NCBI GenBank assembly: GCA_013115145.1
Contig: JAAPAO010000252.1
Location: 1-46,588 of the forward strand
Direction of reading: 5' to 3'
Length of the DNA stretch: 46,588 bases
DNA from: Perkinsus chesapeaki
Taxonomy: Eukaryota; Perkinsozoa; Perkinsida; Perkinsidae
Shown: positions 20,896-32,874 of the stretch, one piece after another
Layout of the letters: each line of letters begins with the position of its first letter
Position numbering within the stretch: position 1 is the stretch's first letter
Program-made: the position numbers and the translations under genes
Notes under the pieces: model-generated
The model's database searches: none
What the model was told of the DNA's origin: nothing
What the model saw: only the letters and a program-made list of their open reading frames with translations

Positions 20896-23800
20896 ATGGA
20901 TGACTTCAGGGAATACAGCGACTCTGAGATAGATGAGGAGGATCAGGTCTCCGTCCTCGACGACGGCAGCGTTGGTAGTATAAGAGCCAACGGAACATGG
21001 GTCACTTTGGGGTTTAGAGTCCGAGGATGACGATATCGAAATGAACACTAGTGATCTGGCTGAGATGGACCTGCAGAAGACAGCTGAGGTGGATGAGGAT
21101 TCCGGCGACGAGGAGGGGGAAGAGCAGGGGCCGGGGAAGACTGTTTGGGACGAACTTGGTGAGGTTCAGGGTGCCAGGGTTGGTGGGGGACTCGTGTCGA
21201 TCAGAGGAGGCAAACCCGCTGCCGGAGTCACAGGAAGAAATTGTTACGACCCTTCAAGAGAAGATCGATCGGGTTAACCAGGAGAGCCACGAAGAGGAGG
21301 AGGAACCGTCGACTGAGGAGACACCGGAGTCCTCGGAAACAATGGAGAGTGAGAAGCCTGCAGAGAAGAGCAAGCATCTTCAGACACGTAATGAGGGGGT
21401 TGGTTTGGGTGTGTCGCAAAGGTGGTGGTTCAGGTGTCGCATGGGCATCGTTGCAGTTGTCGAGGCCAGTGCTGAGGGGCTTAAATGCATTGGGGTTCTC
21501 GGAGCCTACTCCGGTCCAGAGAGATGTCATTCCGGTGGCATTGCGAGGCCAGGATGTAATAGTAAAGGAAAGGAGGGGTAGAGCAGGTGTGATAGATTCT
21601 TGCTACTGCGGAGACGGGAAGTGGTAAAACGGGAGGATTCCTCTTGCCTATAGTGGAAAGGCTGTGCCAAGCGAGTCATGTAATCCCACCTATGGAGTAT
21701 CTTGCACGCTTCAAGCTCAGGTGCGCTCTCGACGTAAGGATCCTCATACGGGTCGGATAACTGGTGGCAGAGCTGCGACGAAGGCCTTGGTACTTCTACC
21801 GACTCGCGAGCTTGCTGTTCAATGTTACAAAATGCTCCGCGATTTCACCAAGTACTCCCGGGAGCTCGAAATGCACGCTTCAAGCTGACGGTTTCAGATT
21901 CGCCCCTCTGACATCCTGTCTGGTCGTTGGTGGTTTTGACTCCCAGAAGCAAGCCGCGGAGATGCGAGCTCAGCCTGACGTAGTTCTCGCTACACCCGGA
22001 AGGATTCTTGACCTGGTACTAGGTCGTAGTAGCATCGATCGGGAATGCCGTGATCGTCTTTTGTAGCTGTTAAACTCGCCCAACGTCCACTTGGAGATGT
22101 GCGAGATTGTGGTTCTAGATGAGTGCGATAGGCTGTTGGAGATGGGCTTCCGAGATGAGTGTTTGACGGTAGTGTCATGGGTTTGGTGGCTCGGTTTTGC
22201 TTGGGATTAAAATGAATGAGGAGGGTTTGACCCGGGGATCTTTGGGTTTTAAGTCGGGAATTTCACCGCTATACCAAAATGACTAATATACTGTTGTGGC
22301 AGATTATTCAGAAGCACTGCAATCGGTCCCGTCAAACCATGATGTTCAGTGCGACCATGAACCAAGAGGTATTGCCGCCCCTTCATCCGTCCTCCACTTT
22401 CCATACCGGTCTTAGGTGCTGAAGCTTGCTAAGGTGGTGCTGTCGAAGCCGGTCACGATTGAGACCACTAAGGCCAACCGCGTGTCGCCGACTCTGACAC
22501 AGGAATTTGTAACCACATCTATTATATTCGTGAAAGTATCGCTTCGAGCTTAGATCCGCGTCACGTCAGAACAGCAGCGGGAGGCTACATTACTGGCGGC
22601 TTGCGCAAAACATTTTACGTGAGTCGCAAAAAAGGCGGAGCGAAGCTCTTAGAACATGATTGGTTTTCAGAAAGCGTTGCCTTATCTTCTGCGCGCAGAA
22701 GAAAACAGCGCACCGCATGGCAGTCCTGTTGGGTTTGGTGGCGAAGGTGAAGTTCGCCGAGCTACACGGCAACCTCAGTCAGCAGCAGCGAGTTAAGGCA
22801 CTGGCCGACTTTGAATCCGGTAAGAACTTTCTATAGCGGAGCGAAACAGAAAGTTTAGATCTGCAACTCAATGACAAATGATTGGGCGTATTAGCTGAAT
22901 CATATCAAAGTAGCTCGGCGCTAAAATATGTGATAGGAAATGCACGAGGTGTCCGAGACATGTAAAGTCTCACATGGCTACTATTAGTGATGTTGTGACG
23001 CTGCCGTATTGTGAAGTGTGGATGTGCCCGAGAGTTTTTCCTGTCCTCGTCTTCGGTGAGAAGTTATGTGCTCATTATGTAGGGAAGGCGACTCATCTCA
23101 TCTGTACGGACTTGGCGGCCCGCGGGTTGGATCTCCCTCATATCGAGACGGTCATCAACTTCGAGCTTCCTCCAGATGTTACGAAATACGTCCATAGAGT
23201 GGGCAGGTGGGGAAGATTTACGGTGGTGATTGTGTCGGGATCTGTCCCTATTAGAACGGCGAGAGCAGGAGCGTCTGGTACCAGTGTGACGATGTACACT
23301 CCTGGGGAATATAAACAGGTTAAGCACATTGCTAAGAAATGTAGTAGAGGACCTGGCGGCCGGGCGGTTGGGAAAGGATTGAGGGGCGTTAGTGATTCAA
23401 CTTATAGACTTGGTTTGGCTGTGGTAAGGAGCACTAGGTAGGGAAATGAAAACTAGAGGAAGTAGTATGGAAAGAAGTACGGTGCATTATTATTTTAAGG
23501 AGATGTAATTGTGAGAATGGTTAAGGTGGTTTTTTGAGGTTGCTTGTGACGTCGGCCTTGGAAGCTTAATGATTTGTGAGCTGTGGGCTGCCTGTAGGTA
23601 CCGCTGATGTTAAGAAGAAGAAGTCAACTGATCCTAGCAAGCAGTCCAAGGTCTTGGAGAGAACGGTCGACTCGGAGGATGTTAAGGCGATGGCCTGTAG
23701 GGCTGCTGCTGCTGGATGGGAGGGACAGTGAATGGAATGAGTTGTGTCAGTGAAAATAACGGAGAGCGAGGATAAGGTTAAGCAGATTATGGAGCAGGAG

Positions 23801-24953
23801 TCGGTAGAGAGGGAGCTGCGGTTGGCTGATGTGATGGCAAAGAAGGTGGATAATATGAAGGTAGGCATAGCTAGAGGTGTCAGAAAAATATGGTGTGCTG
23901 TAGACACATAGGAAGGAGATTGACAGGCGGCCGAGGCAGCAGTGGATTAAGAAGGGGGCCGGTGCTGAAGCCATCGAAGCTGGTACGTGTTGAGAAGGGA
24001 AGGGGGATTCGTCAGAGCGCAACTTTCGAGAACTTTCGAGCGTATCGGACAGAATAAATGCGATGGGAGATTCGGAATCGGGTGGGAGGATCAATGAAAC
24101 TCTACATTAGAATGGCATCGCGCGCGGCGCGGAATAGTGTTTGTGTTTAGCGTCTAAGGTGCCGAAGAGCAGATCCGAGAAGCGTGCGGCTAGGAAGCTG
24201 GAGGTACAGCAGGCTAAGAAGGATCAGGAGAGGGCGGAGAGGCGTCATGAAGAGGGAATGCAAAGGAGTCTTGCTAAACGGATAAGTAATATGAAAGGGG
24301 GTGCAGGTGGTAGAGGGGATATTGAGGAAATGTCGTCGTAGTTTGGGGAGCTTCACGAAGGATGTGTTGTTGTGGGAAATCTCAGGAGTTGACGATTTAT
24401 GGTTCTCGATACTTGAAATTAGCAATTTACCTTTATTTATAATTTTATATTTTCAACATCATTTCTCGTCGAGTTGAATTTCCGTCATATTTTTCATTTG
24501 CCTTATAGTTTATAGCTCACTTTCTCACTATTTTGCACTCATAGTTTCATCAGTCTATGCACGCCTTGCCGAAACCTCATTTGTTATGGATTGGATTTGG
24601 TAAAAATAGGAGTGTTTGAAAGTGTAATGGTTACTTCGAGTCTCGATAGCGCAGAGGGTTGGTGAGAAAGCTGAGCACGCTGGTGGTTGTAGGGAAGCAA
24701 GATAAGGGCGGACGCATGCGTGCTGGATTTGAGGGAGATGAGGATCGAACTGATATGGTACCTGGAGGAAAGAAAAAGGGGAACAAGAAGGCTAAGGTAA
24801 AAATGACCTCGGTGTTCGAACGTGTGCGGATTCATATACTGCATGTAGGTTTCTCGTGCGGCTCCAGCGGGTCCGGCCAAGGCCAGCAGTGTGAAGAAGC
24901 CCATTAAGAAGCAGAAGGGCCCCAAGGGGAAGTCTCGCTTTAGAAGGCGATAA
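20896..24953 (+). CDS. DDX27: DEAD-box RNA helicase of the DDX27/Drs1 type, multi-exon
   Basis: Nucleolar ATP-dependent RNA helicase for large-subunit ribosome assembly. The N-terminus is acidic ([16 protein letters not shown], then ESEDDDIEM after a small intron). The Q motif is GFSEPTPVQ. Motif [11 protein letters not shown], is completed by removing a 34-nt intron (21562-21595). Then come Ia PTRELAVQC, Ib TPGRI, motif II LDECD (Cys for the usual Ala), III FSAT, and [11 protein letters not shown]. Motif VI HRVGRTARAG is split by an intron of about 48 nt. The tail matches Drs1: [19 protein letters not shown], then [24 protein letters not shown], and a basic end [11 protein letters not shown] with stop at 24951-24953. 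Stops in the raw frames fall in spliceable gaps, so I read an active spliced gene, not a pseudogene. The exon set between 22.0 and 23.0 kb is the least certain. Confidence 0.88.
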
Positions 24954-25059
24954 GTGGAAGGAGAAGCCTCAACGTATTTACCATCACGTTCCTTACTACT
25001 ACGTTTCCATTCACTGAAGCAGCGATTTGCGTGTAGTAGTCCTGTGGTGGAGCAGGGGT

Positions 25060-25921
25060 ATGTCGGTTTTCGAGGGCTATGAGATTGATTGCAGAAGGCA
25101 GATAATGGAGGCTCAGGACAGGGGGGATCAACGGATGTTGGAGGAAGCCAGACGTAGGCGACTGGGGAAGGGGAAGGCTTCAATTGGAGACTATATAGAA
25201 ATGTAACATTTCAAGTGTGATGAGAAAGGAATAATATAGAAATGAGATAAGTAATATATAGAGGTTTAACGAGATCAGAATGAGATAGCAGCCAACTGAA
25301 ATTAGAAGACCTTATGGATGAAATGAGGCATAGAAATAAAGGGCAGTATTTTCAGGGACATTGGGGAGATTAGATCAGCAGGCTAGGTTGGGTTCGAAGA
25401 GGGAAGCCAAGATGGAGGCTGTAGCTGAGCTAAAGGGTCTTATAGGGGAGGTGCATATGAAGGAGGAACGCACTAAGGCAGAGAGTAGTGTTGGCTGGTG
25501 ATATTTCTATACGGAGTGATGGCTTAGCTGAGAGAAGGTCGGACTCGACGCGGCGGCTGGAAGACATAGGCCGGGCCTCGACGGCGACATTGAACCAAGC
25601 AGTGCTGAATGCAATAGAGACGGAAAGGACTGCACTAGGTGGTCTCGAGTTGGCCTAGGCTATGAGATGGGTGCCTTAGAGATAACAAGCGAGCTTGGCA
25701 GGCAAAGGGATATGTTAGTAAGGACAAGTGGTAACGCTGGAAGAGTGGGGGAGGAGCTTGCGGAGGCTCGAGGAAGTGTAGGCAGCGGTGAGGTAGTGTG
25801 GTGTAGGTGTGGTGGGCAGGTAAGGAGGATGGAACAGAAGAAAAAGCAATGCTTGGTTATGTAGCCGCCGCCGGGCGGCGGTGATATGATTTCCTGGCTT
25901 TGAAGGTTCTGTGGTGTTTAA
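25060..25921 (+). CDS. VTI1: Vti1-like Qb-SNARE, multi-exon
   Basis: Vesicle-fusion SNARE of the Golgi-endosome route. The start MSVFEGYE resembles the Vti1 N-terminus. The SNARE motif is assembled from RRLEDIGRASTATLNQAVLN (about 25.55 kb) joined to ERTAL and EITSELGRQRDMLVRTSGN by removing a 41-nt intron (about 25641-25681). It continues GRVGEELAEARG and, after another small intron, SVRRMEQKKKQC. The ELGxQRDxLxRT signature and the trailing RRM fit Vti1 rather than Bos1 or Gos1. The C-terminal membrane anchor expected after KKKQCLVM is not visible: the predicted last exon gives only a few residues (stop at 25919). Either the anchor exon is missed or this copy lacks it. The gene begins about 100 bp after the helicase. 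Confidence 0.7.
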
Positions 25922-26819
25922 GGGAAGAGGGAAGTGTTGTATTAGGATTGGTTTGATGGATCACGCCTGGGCCTACAGTCTGCCTGATAAATCCAAGCGA
26001 GGGTCGCCGAGTAAGCAGGCCCCGGTGGCACTGACGCCGGAGGAAGGGAAGGCCAGAGGGAGACGGAAACGGTTTTATGTTGGGTTGATCACTATTATAG
26101 ACCGCTGGGAGCGTACGTGGATGGGGAGGGGAGAAGTATACGGACTACACCATCTCAAGACCGTATGTGATGCACATGTGCGTGAGATGGTAGAGGCGGC
26201 TTCATCGACATCATGGAGAACAGGTCGCTGAATTCATGTGGGGAAATATTAAATTGATTTTGGATTTTATTGCTTAGATCTTAAAATGGCGTAAATAGTA
26301 TACTGCGTGAACGGGCTGAAATATCACACCACTTCGCATGAAAAATGGCCCAGAATTTTTTCGTCGAGTAAGAGCTCGGGTAACTGAACACGAGGGATCC
26401 AATAGAAAAGGAATTACCTCGAAATTCGCCGTACTTATCGATATCTTTGCCCGCTCAGACCGCGCATCTCTGGATGTCGCGTACTGTAGCATAGTCGGGT
26501 TAAGTCGTGATAAACCGTATATTTATCAGCTCAATACTAGTTCAGCATGGAGATTACACTCGGGTGTGCTTGGGACTAGAGATAGCTTCGGACTGGAAGG
26601 CCCTGCTTAGTGGAGTCCCGGGGTAATGGATAGTGGTTGTGCCAGGTACGTGTAGTGGAGGGTGTCTGAAGCAAGTGAGAAAGATGGCGGAGCTGAAGAG
26701 GCAGAGTTGGGGTATTAGTGAAGCCGGGAGGAAGAAGTAAGCCGATGGTAGTAGCTGTTGAAGGGACCAGCACCCTTTAGAGGCTTCTCTCCGTGTTGGT
26801 CCTACCAAATAAGGTCAGT
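25922..26819. other. Region with weak frames, no confident gene
   Basis: Two plus-strand frames, 25911-26231 (basic, with KARGRRKRFYVGLITIIDRW) and 26338-26610, have no recognised motif. They might include 3' exons of the SNARE gene or 5' exons of the next gene. Confidence 0.3.
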
Positions 26820-28001
26820 GGCTTCGAGGAATACTGAGGACGTCGCCAAGCAGGCATCTGTGGAGTTGGCCCGAGCGCTTTCGGATCTAGTAGCATCGAT
26901 AGTTGCTTCGCGAGGGGATGGCGGTCTGTAGGAAGGAACGATAGAAGATCTGCATCACCTCTGGGCGGATTACGAACAGGATTGTCCTGGCCGTCACTTC
27001 GCCACGAATTTAGAACGAGCGTATCGGGAGGAACTGTCTTTTCGAGAGGACTTGGTCGAAGCCATGGCCCTGCTAGAGTACCCGGACGACTTTAACGGTC
27101 TCCAAAGGATCTTGATAGTCTTTACAGGTGATCGAGCACCCCCCCTTTGTTTTCCGAAGTGTCTCTCAGAGCTCTCAGCTGCTGGCTACTCTCTGGTGCA
27201 GGGCTGTTGCGGTATTCCTGAGCTACAGGGTTGCGTGGACGATGATGCCGAAGGGGGTTCCACGGATTTGCCTGGCCGATTTAAGGACCGGTTGAGGGAC
27301 CTGGCAGGCGACTGATGGTTTCTACCAGAGAGCTATGGGTTGAGTTTTGCCTAGGGTATCGGTGGTGCCAGCTTCAACCTAAGATGCGTTATAAGGTAAA
27401 TGCCACCGATATCATAATTGCTACTATAGTGGGGGGAGGGAGCATGCTCTACACTTGCTATCCTATACTAAGGCGACTGGAGGACCATGATAAGGTGGGG
27501 ATGGGAAAGATTCTTAGGAGGTTAACTCGAGGCCTCCTTGGCAGTTAAGAACTTTTCAAGGAACCGAATCGAAGCTATGGGTCCTGCTAGATGCCGTGGG
27601 TCATAAGGGTTTCGGCTTCACTGCGAAACTCGATTTGAAATCTCTCGGCTATGTTTCTCACGTCATTTGATTTTCCTCGATTTCTCCTGCATGTATTTAT
27701 TGTTAGTTGTTGATTGTCTGTCCCTCGTCTGGATTCTACCGTCGCCACGAGAGACTCATTTGTTGGTTGATAGAAGCGTATCCTTACTCAGGCGATACTA
27801 GAGGCCCGGAAGCGTCGATCAGAGCGTAAGGAGGCAGAGGCCGCAGCAGCACTAAGGGCCGCAGAAGGCATCGAGATGGAAGAGGACGAGGAATCCTATC
27901 CTCGACCTAGCATTTATGACCCTTTGGGGCCGCCAATCGAGCAGCCTTCTGCCTCCAGCGTATCTTCTACTCGATGGTGGGGGCGGCTTAAGTTCTGGTA
28001 G
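26820..28001 (+). CDS. Unrecognised multi-exon protein with a membrane segment and acidic/basic tail
   Basis: Several protein-like exons on the plus strand share style and spacing. Segment one reads AKQASVELARALSDLVASIV. After a possible 24-nt intron comes LHHLWADYEQDCPGRHF, then YREELSFREDLVEAM and LEYPDDFNGLQRILIVF. Near 27.4 kb a hydrophobic helix is seen (NATDIIIATIVGGGSMLYTC). The last exon (about 27.78 kb) is ARKRRSERKEAEAAAALRAA, then an acidic stretch, a Pro-rich stretch (SIYDPLGPPIEQP), and the end WWGRLKFW with stop at 27999-28001. I do not recognise the family. These could be exons of one membrane protein or of two genes. Confidence 0.4.
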
Positions 28002-28130
28002 ATGCATGTAGACGTCGTTTCTGTACTAGCCTCCTTGCGCTTACAGGGGCTTAGGGGGACAGCGATTGCGTCGGCGGTCGGGATGATTGGTGTCGTATAA
28101 CTGGTGAAGATACGTGTCAGTTTTTGCTAT

Positions 28131-30018
28131 TATGTCTGGTCCGGCCAAGAACACTATGATGGGGGCTGTCATACACTGTGACAGACGATCGGTCACAGCC
28201 TCGCCTGGCGAGGAGGGGAGCAAGAAAGCTCTATTCCCAGCCTTGGAGCTCAAGAGGGACCTGCCGTTGCCAGGTGAGGATGGATTCGTCGATGCTGAGT
28301 CCTCCGGCGGCGTGTGGGGGTTTGCTCGTCCCAGTGGCGCTCGCTATGAGGAGCTTTAGTCCACGTTACCTCGTGCAGTTCGAGATGTTGGCGACTTCCT
28401 CGGAATACAGCACCGGAGCTCCGCTTACATCAGAAGGAGACAAGTGGAGATTCCGTGTTCGCATCAGATCCGTCGGAGGTCCGCAGTGCCATCGGAGATG
28501 AAGCCTACGAGGCATTGGTGAACTGTGGAGAAGGCGGTGAGGCCGGAGGGGAGCTGAGGCTGATCAAGGTCCTCAGAGCTGGCATTTGCGGCACAGACAT
28601 ACACATGCTGAAGGGTTATGTAGACGATGCTGTGGCGGTGGACGGGAAGAGTCCGCTGATCCTCGGACATGAGTTTGTTGGTGGGCGCAGGTTCGATCCC
28701 TGGCTAGGGTATTTCTGTTGTGTTCAGGTGTCGACAGTAAGACTCACGAGAGAGTAGTGGCCGGTATTAATATCCCTTGTGGTCGTTGTCCACTTTGCAA
28801 GCGAGCTACCGAGGAGGGAGGCGAGGATCTCCTGGTCCGTCGACGAAATCATTGCCCACACCGTCACTGCATAGGGATCCACCAGTGGTCCGGTTGTCAC
28901 GCCGAATACCTGCTGGCTCCTTCTGGCAACCTGTTTAAAGTCCCCGCCTCCCTAACTGACCTCGAAGCCTGCTGTACCGAGCCTCTGGCAGCTGCCCTCA
29001 GAATCGTCGAGCAAGGCATCGTTAAGTCCGGCGATAGGGTAAGCCTTCCTTAGTCTCCTGTGTTCGAGCGTGTTTGGCCAGGTCTGCATAGTAGGCGGAG
29101 GGCGGCTCGGGCTGATGGTCGCCGAGGTGATGATGCGCCTTCCCTTGGCCAGGCGGGTGGCTTGTGGTGTCCAAGATGAGAGGGGTGTTGCTGAGCTTTG
29201 CGTTATCGGCACTGATGTTGATCGTATGCGACAAGTGTTAAGTCTGCCCAAAGGTGAGTGATGAATCCTCGATGAGCTCTAAGAGCGTAGCAGGTACGAC
29301 CTCCACTTCTGGAGAGGACCATTGCTGCTACCGAGCCGTCGTGAACTGTCCTAGCGGCAAGCCCATGCTCGTGAAGCTGGTTAGTCGGTACTGTCCCGAT
29401 TGTGCAACAGCCGGCACGAACTCTGCTGAGCCCAACTTGTTCGACGTCGTCGTTGAGTGTACCGGTAGCAGCAGCTACGCCGTCGCCTTCAATAACGCAT
29501 TGAATCTCTGCCGAAAGATGGGTAGGTCGCACGGAGAGCTTAGGCTGTGTTTGGGCAGTACTGTCAGGTACTGTTGTAATGAAGACAACCGCTTCGGCGG
29601 ACGAGGCTCCCTCCACGGACCCGGCTCTGGCCTTGGGCTCTCTCATGACCAGGTGCGTGGTTGATGAAATGAAACTGATGGGCTCACGGTGCGGCCCCAT
29701 GGGTAAGGCGGCTCTCGCTTCGCCATGGTTCTAGTGTTGCCTCTTCCAGGTGCCGGCCTTTGGTTCATCGAGGAGGCCAAGGAGGAGCCCAGTGGTAGCG
29801 GAGTAGAGTCCACGGCTTCGGAGGCCCTTCCCTTGTGTTCGGCGTGCAAGTGCGTGACTGCGGCCTATCTTCCCTGTGCCCCAACGATGCATCTCGACCG
29901 CCACATCGGTGCAGTTCTCCCTTTGTCAGAGGCTGTCCAGGCATACACCTTGGCTGCTGTCCACCACAGCCAAGGCGGTGTGGCTGGCAGAGTTCAGCTT
30001 GTAGCTGCGGAGGAGTGA
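28131..30018 (+). CDS. Zinc-type medium-chain alcohol/polyol dehydrogenase, multi-exon
   Basis: NAD(P)-dependent oxidoreductase of the MDR superfamily. Blocks in family order: [17 protein letters not shown] with the catalytic-zinc Cys; [11 protein letters not shown] with the zinc-ligand His/Glu pair; IPCGRCPLC, retaining part of the structural-zinc loop; [28 protein letters not shown]. The Rossmann glycine motif is [16 protein letters not shown]. Then come [11 protein letters not shown] and a joint at an intron of about 46 nt giving [10 protein letters not shown]. The C-terminal segment is [16 protein letters not shown], ending at 30018. The start at 28131 ([17 protein letters not shown]) is provisional. 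It resembles sorbitol/threonine-dehydrogenase-like enzymes; the substrate cannot be told. The region around 28.78-28.90 kb is cysteine/histidine-rich and its exon joints are unsure. Confidence 0.82.
28176..28198. repeat. CTGTGAC-N9-GTCACAG hairpin in the dehydrogenase 5' exon
   Basis: Perfect 7-bp arms with the 9-nt loop AGACGATCG, immediately followed by a second palindrome, CCTCGCC-T-GGCGAGG. It shares the TGTGAC stem and loop length with 14598-14620. Confidence 0.6.
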
Positions 30019-30954
30019 TCATCGATGCTTGCCTTCTACATTGTTTTTATAAACTCGCCTCACTCGGTTTTCTTTCTCCGCAATGCTCGTTTTGTAGAGT
30101 TCTTAACAATGCTCTGAAAGAGGTTCACGGCTTGAAAGGGTTCCCAGACCAATTTGGTGACATAGTTGCGAAATATCGATGCTAATGTGGTTTTTGGCTG
30201 GGTGCGGGCGCCTTTCTTCTTCTTCTTATCCCTCGGACGCGACACGATCTATGAGACCCAGCAGCTACCTTTGCGGACTTTACGACATAAGAATATTTTT
30301 CTATAATACTTCGCGTTGGCATATGGCGACTATGAGTGTTTATGGCATTTATGATCATCTTCATAACCTCGTTAATTACTGAGAAATTAACCGTAATCCT
30401 AGTTTTGCCCATCTCTAGGCACACCATCCACACAAAAGCTTCTGGCGAAGGTCTTGATTCGACCCCTTCATTTAAGTGATTCCTGCATCCTCGAGTATAC
30501 CCATCAGTCAGGAACGCTACTGAATATTTCCCCTTTCCTATTTTCTAGCCATCCCTTCACCATGTACATTTGATGACCTCCATTCAGCCATCCTCTACCC
30601 TCCCCACACCCACCCAGCAATGGGCCCTACCTACGGTGACGGTTGAGGATATAGCCAAAGCTTGTAACTCTGCAGGAGTTTTATGTAGGCACACTTCAGT
30701 TGGCCGAGCACCGCTCGAAACGGTATTGTATTGTACGCAACATATTACTAGCGAATCGCGCTATCGGAGGATACAGCTTCTCACTACCTTCGATTAAATA
30801 GTGGAAAATTTTTGATGTTGGGAGATGCAAAAAATTATTTGGAATGATGAAAATAAATAATATATCTTGATGGGATTTTCTGAAATAGTCTTTCTAGGAT
30901 GAGATGCATTTATTCCAAGACTGTTTGCAAGTAGACCGACGATCACTGTATTAA
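30019..30954. other. Intergenic region, no supported gene
   Basis: About 930 bases. Short frames such as 30570-30797 on plus carry no motif. The last 170 bases are AT-rich. Confidence 0.4.
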
Positions 30955-32272
30955 ATGGTCTCAGATATAAGCGGAAGATTTTCACCACTTGGTCGCCGAA
31001 TGCTTCTTAGTCTCCATTATGATGCCTCCAGTTCGGAATATAAGGTGGATGTGAGGGCCACAACGACGACTATGGAAGTGATGACGAGAAGGCTCACTGG
31101 ACAGGCCCCTAGTGATGGCTTCACCACGCCACAGAAACCCAACAGGTCATCATCGTCTGCAATGGCGTATCCTTTTCCCTACTACACGGTAACGATTGGT
31201 CATCGGGGAGTTGGGGAGTTGGAACCAACGCAAGTGCAAGGGGACGACGGTGAGGCCTTGGTTTCCCATGGGGACGCGCTTTCCTTAGCAGACCTTGCTA
31301 TTGGATGTAGCTATGGTGTTGTGGGATGGCTATAAGAGTGCCGTTAGGCACTTGTGACGATCCCAGAGAGGGCCTGTGTAAGCACGCCGCTTTGGCAGCC
31401 CGTCTGCTGTTGGTTCGAGGGCAGTCCATTGGAGGAGGCCGAGAGGAGGCATTCACTAATGAGGAAGCCAGCAGCCTGTGCACCTCTACAGTTAAGAGTC
31501 CACAAGAGAGGTAGGATTGAGCCTGCGCTGTACAGATCTTGGATGGTTCTTGGTCTCAGTGATGGCGAGGAGTCCAGGCCGCTCCGAGCCGCGAGTTCGC
31601 TATTGTCGGGTTACCATCTCTACCAAGTTGTTGTTCATCCAGCCATCACATGTGAGACACCAGAGGTGTGCTCGGTCAACAGTCGAAATGCAGGTTCCGT
31701 TGTAATGAAGGATCCCATCAAAGTTGGTGCCTCCAGCTCGGTAGCCATGGCCATATGTGAGCATCTTCGCACCGTAGTCGGAGCCTTCATGCATCCTGCT
31801 AGGTTCGGCATGTCCCGAAGGGCAGCATCAGGAGCGCTGTGAACACATAGCTTTGGCCGTGGATACTGTAGCGAGACATTCGTTCAAGAGAAGTCCTGTG
31901 GACAAATTGGCTCCGGCCAAGACCGAGAACATTGCCAGGAGGCTTGTATTTACAGAACCTATTACAGAACTGAAAGGTCAGCTACAACCTGGGGAAGATA
32001 TGCAGAGGTCCCTAGTCGTGATCGAGGATGGCGATACACGTGACCACCAAGGAGCGCGAGATGATTGCCCTTCGTCGAGCCTGAAGAGGCGGCGAGCCAT
32101 ACCACACTCATCGGCAGATTTGTCAAGCGTGGCGTTGACAGCAGCTGTGAAGCAGCGGAGGAGTCAGTGCGAGAATGTCATCGAGGGAGTTGATGATGAA
32201 AGGAGGGCTTCAGGCGGGGGAGGGCAGGCAATGCCTGGATCTTATCGGGCACTACTGCAGCAGTACTTATGA
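30955..32272 (+). CDS. SWIM zinc-finger protein, multi-exon
   Basis: SWIM domains (CxC-xn-CxH) bind zinc and mediate DNA or protein contacts. The first exon ends ALSLADLAIG plus one T. Removing a 41-nt GT-AG intron (31307-31347) joins it to GC-ACT-TGT and yields GCTCDDPREGLCKHAALAAR, a full CxC-x7-CxH finger followed by the usual hydrophobic helix AALAARLLL. Before splicing neither frame has the complete set of ligands. Downstream the frames suggest further exons: WMVLGLSDGEESRP near 31.54 kb and a long final exon (about 31853-32272) that is basic and Ser-rich, with SSLKRRRAIPHSSAD (a possible nuclear signal). The start is provisional. Exons between 31.5 and 31.85 kb are uncertain. The role is unknown. 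Confidence 0.6.
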
Positions 32273-32874
32273 TGCCAATGGTATTCTATGATGAGCGTAT
32301 AATTCAGAATCATTAATTCTCTTGCAGGATTTAAGAGAGACTAGTCTTGTGTTAGTGTACTGTTAATAGCTCCCACTTGGATACGGCGAAAGCGCACTGT
32401 ATCGTTTTCCAAATCACTCCGCCGGAATGATTCCGGGCTGAAGACTCCATTATGCGAGTCTCGATTATTGTGTAATGAATATCAGACGGGTAACAATACG
32501 TGTTATAATTGAATCGTGAGGATTCGAACTCTCCTATATAGAGCAGCACCCAGATGACATAGATGGTCACTCAGGTTAACTCCTTAAGCTCCTGGTGTAT
32601 CTCGTAAGTAACCCAGTTTAGTTGATTAGCCGCTTAGAAGTCAAGCCACTGCACTCAACGCATCGCCGTGGAAGTCTTTGGGAAAGCTTGATCAAAAAAG
32701 CCTTCATTATTAGCCTTTTCGATAACCATTCATTCTACCTGTATCGTGCCGTACTCAAGTTGATAAGTTGCCTTAATATAAAATTTGATAATCGAAACCC
32801 ACTGTTCGCTACGCTTGTGTGAAGTGTAGGATCAAGAAGGTTTCACAAACGCGATATAGTGTAACTCATGACCT

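Noticed and set aside
22222-22290. tRNA-like text on the minus strand in a DDX27 intron (GGTATAGCGG and GGGTCAAACCC)
   Set aside because: The would-be anticodon stem (CCCGA against CCCAA) cannot pair and the T loop lacks a base; too decayed to call.
20896-24953. Helicase read as a pseudogene because of many stops
   Set aside because: The breaks coincide with GT-AG gaps of intron size, and every helicase motif is intact after joining.
32500-32560. B-box-like GTTCGAATCC suggesting another tRNA
   Set aside because: No A box or stems, and the duplicate copy lacks the word.
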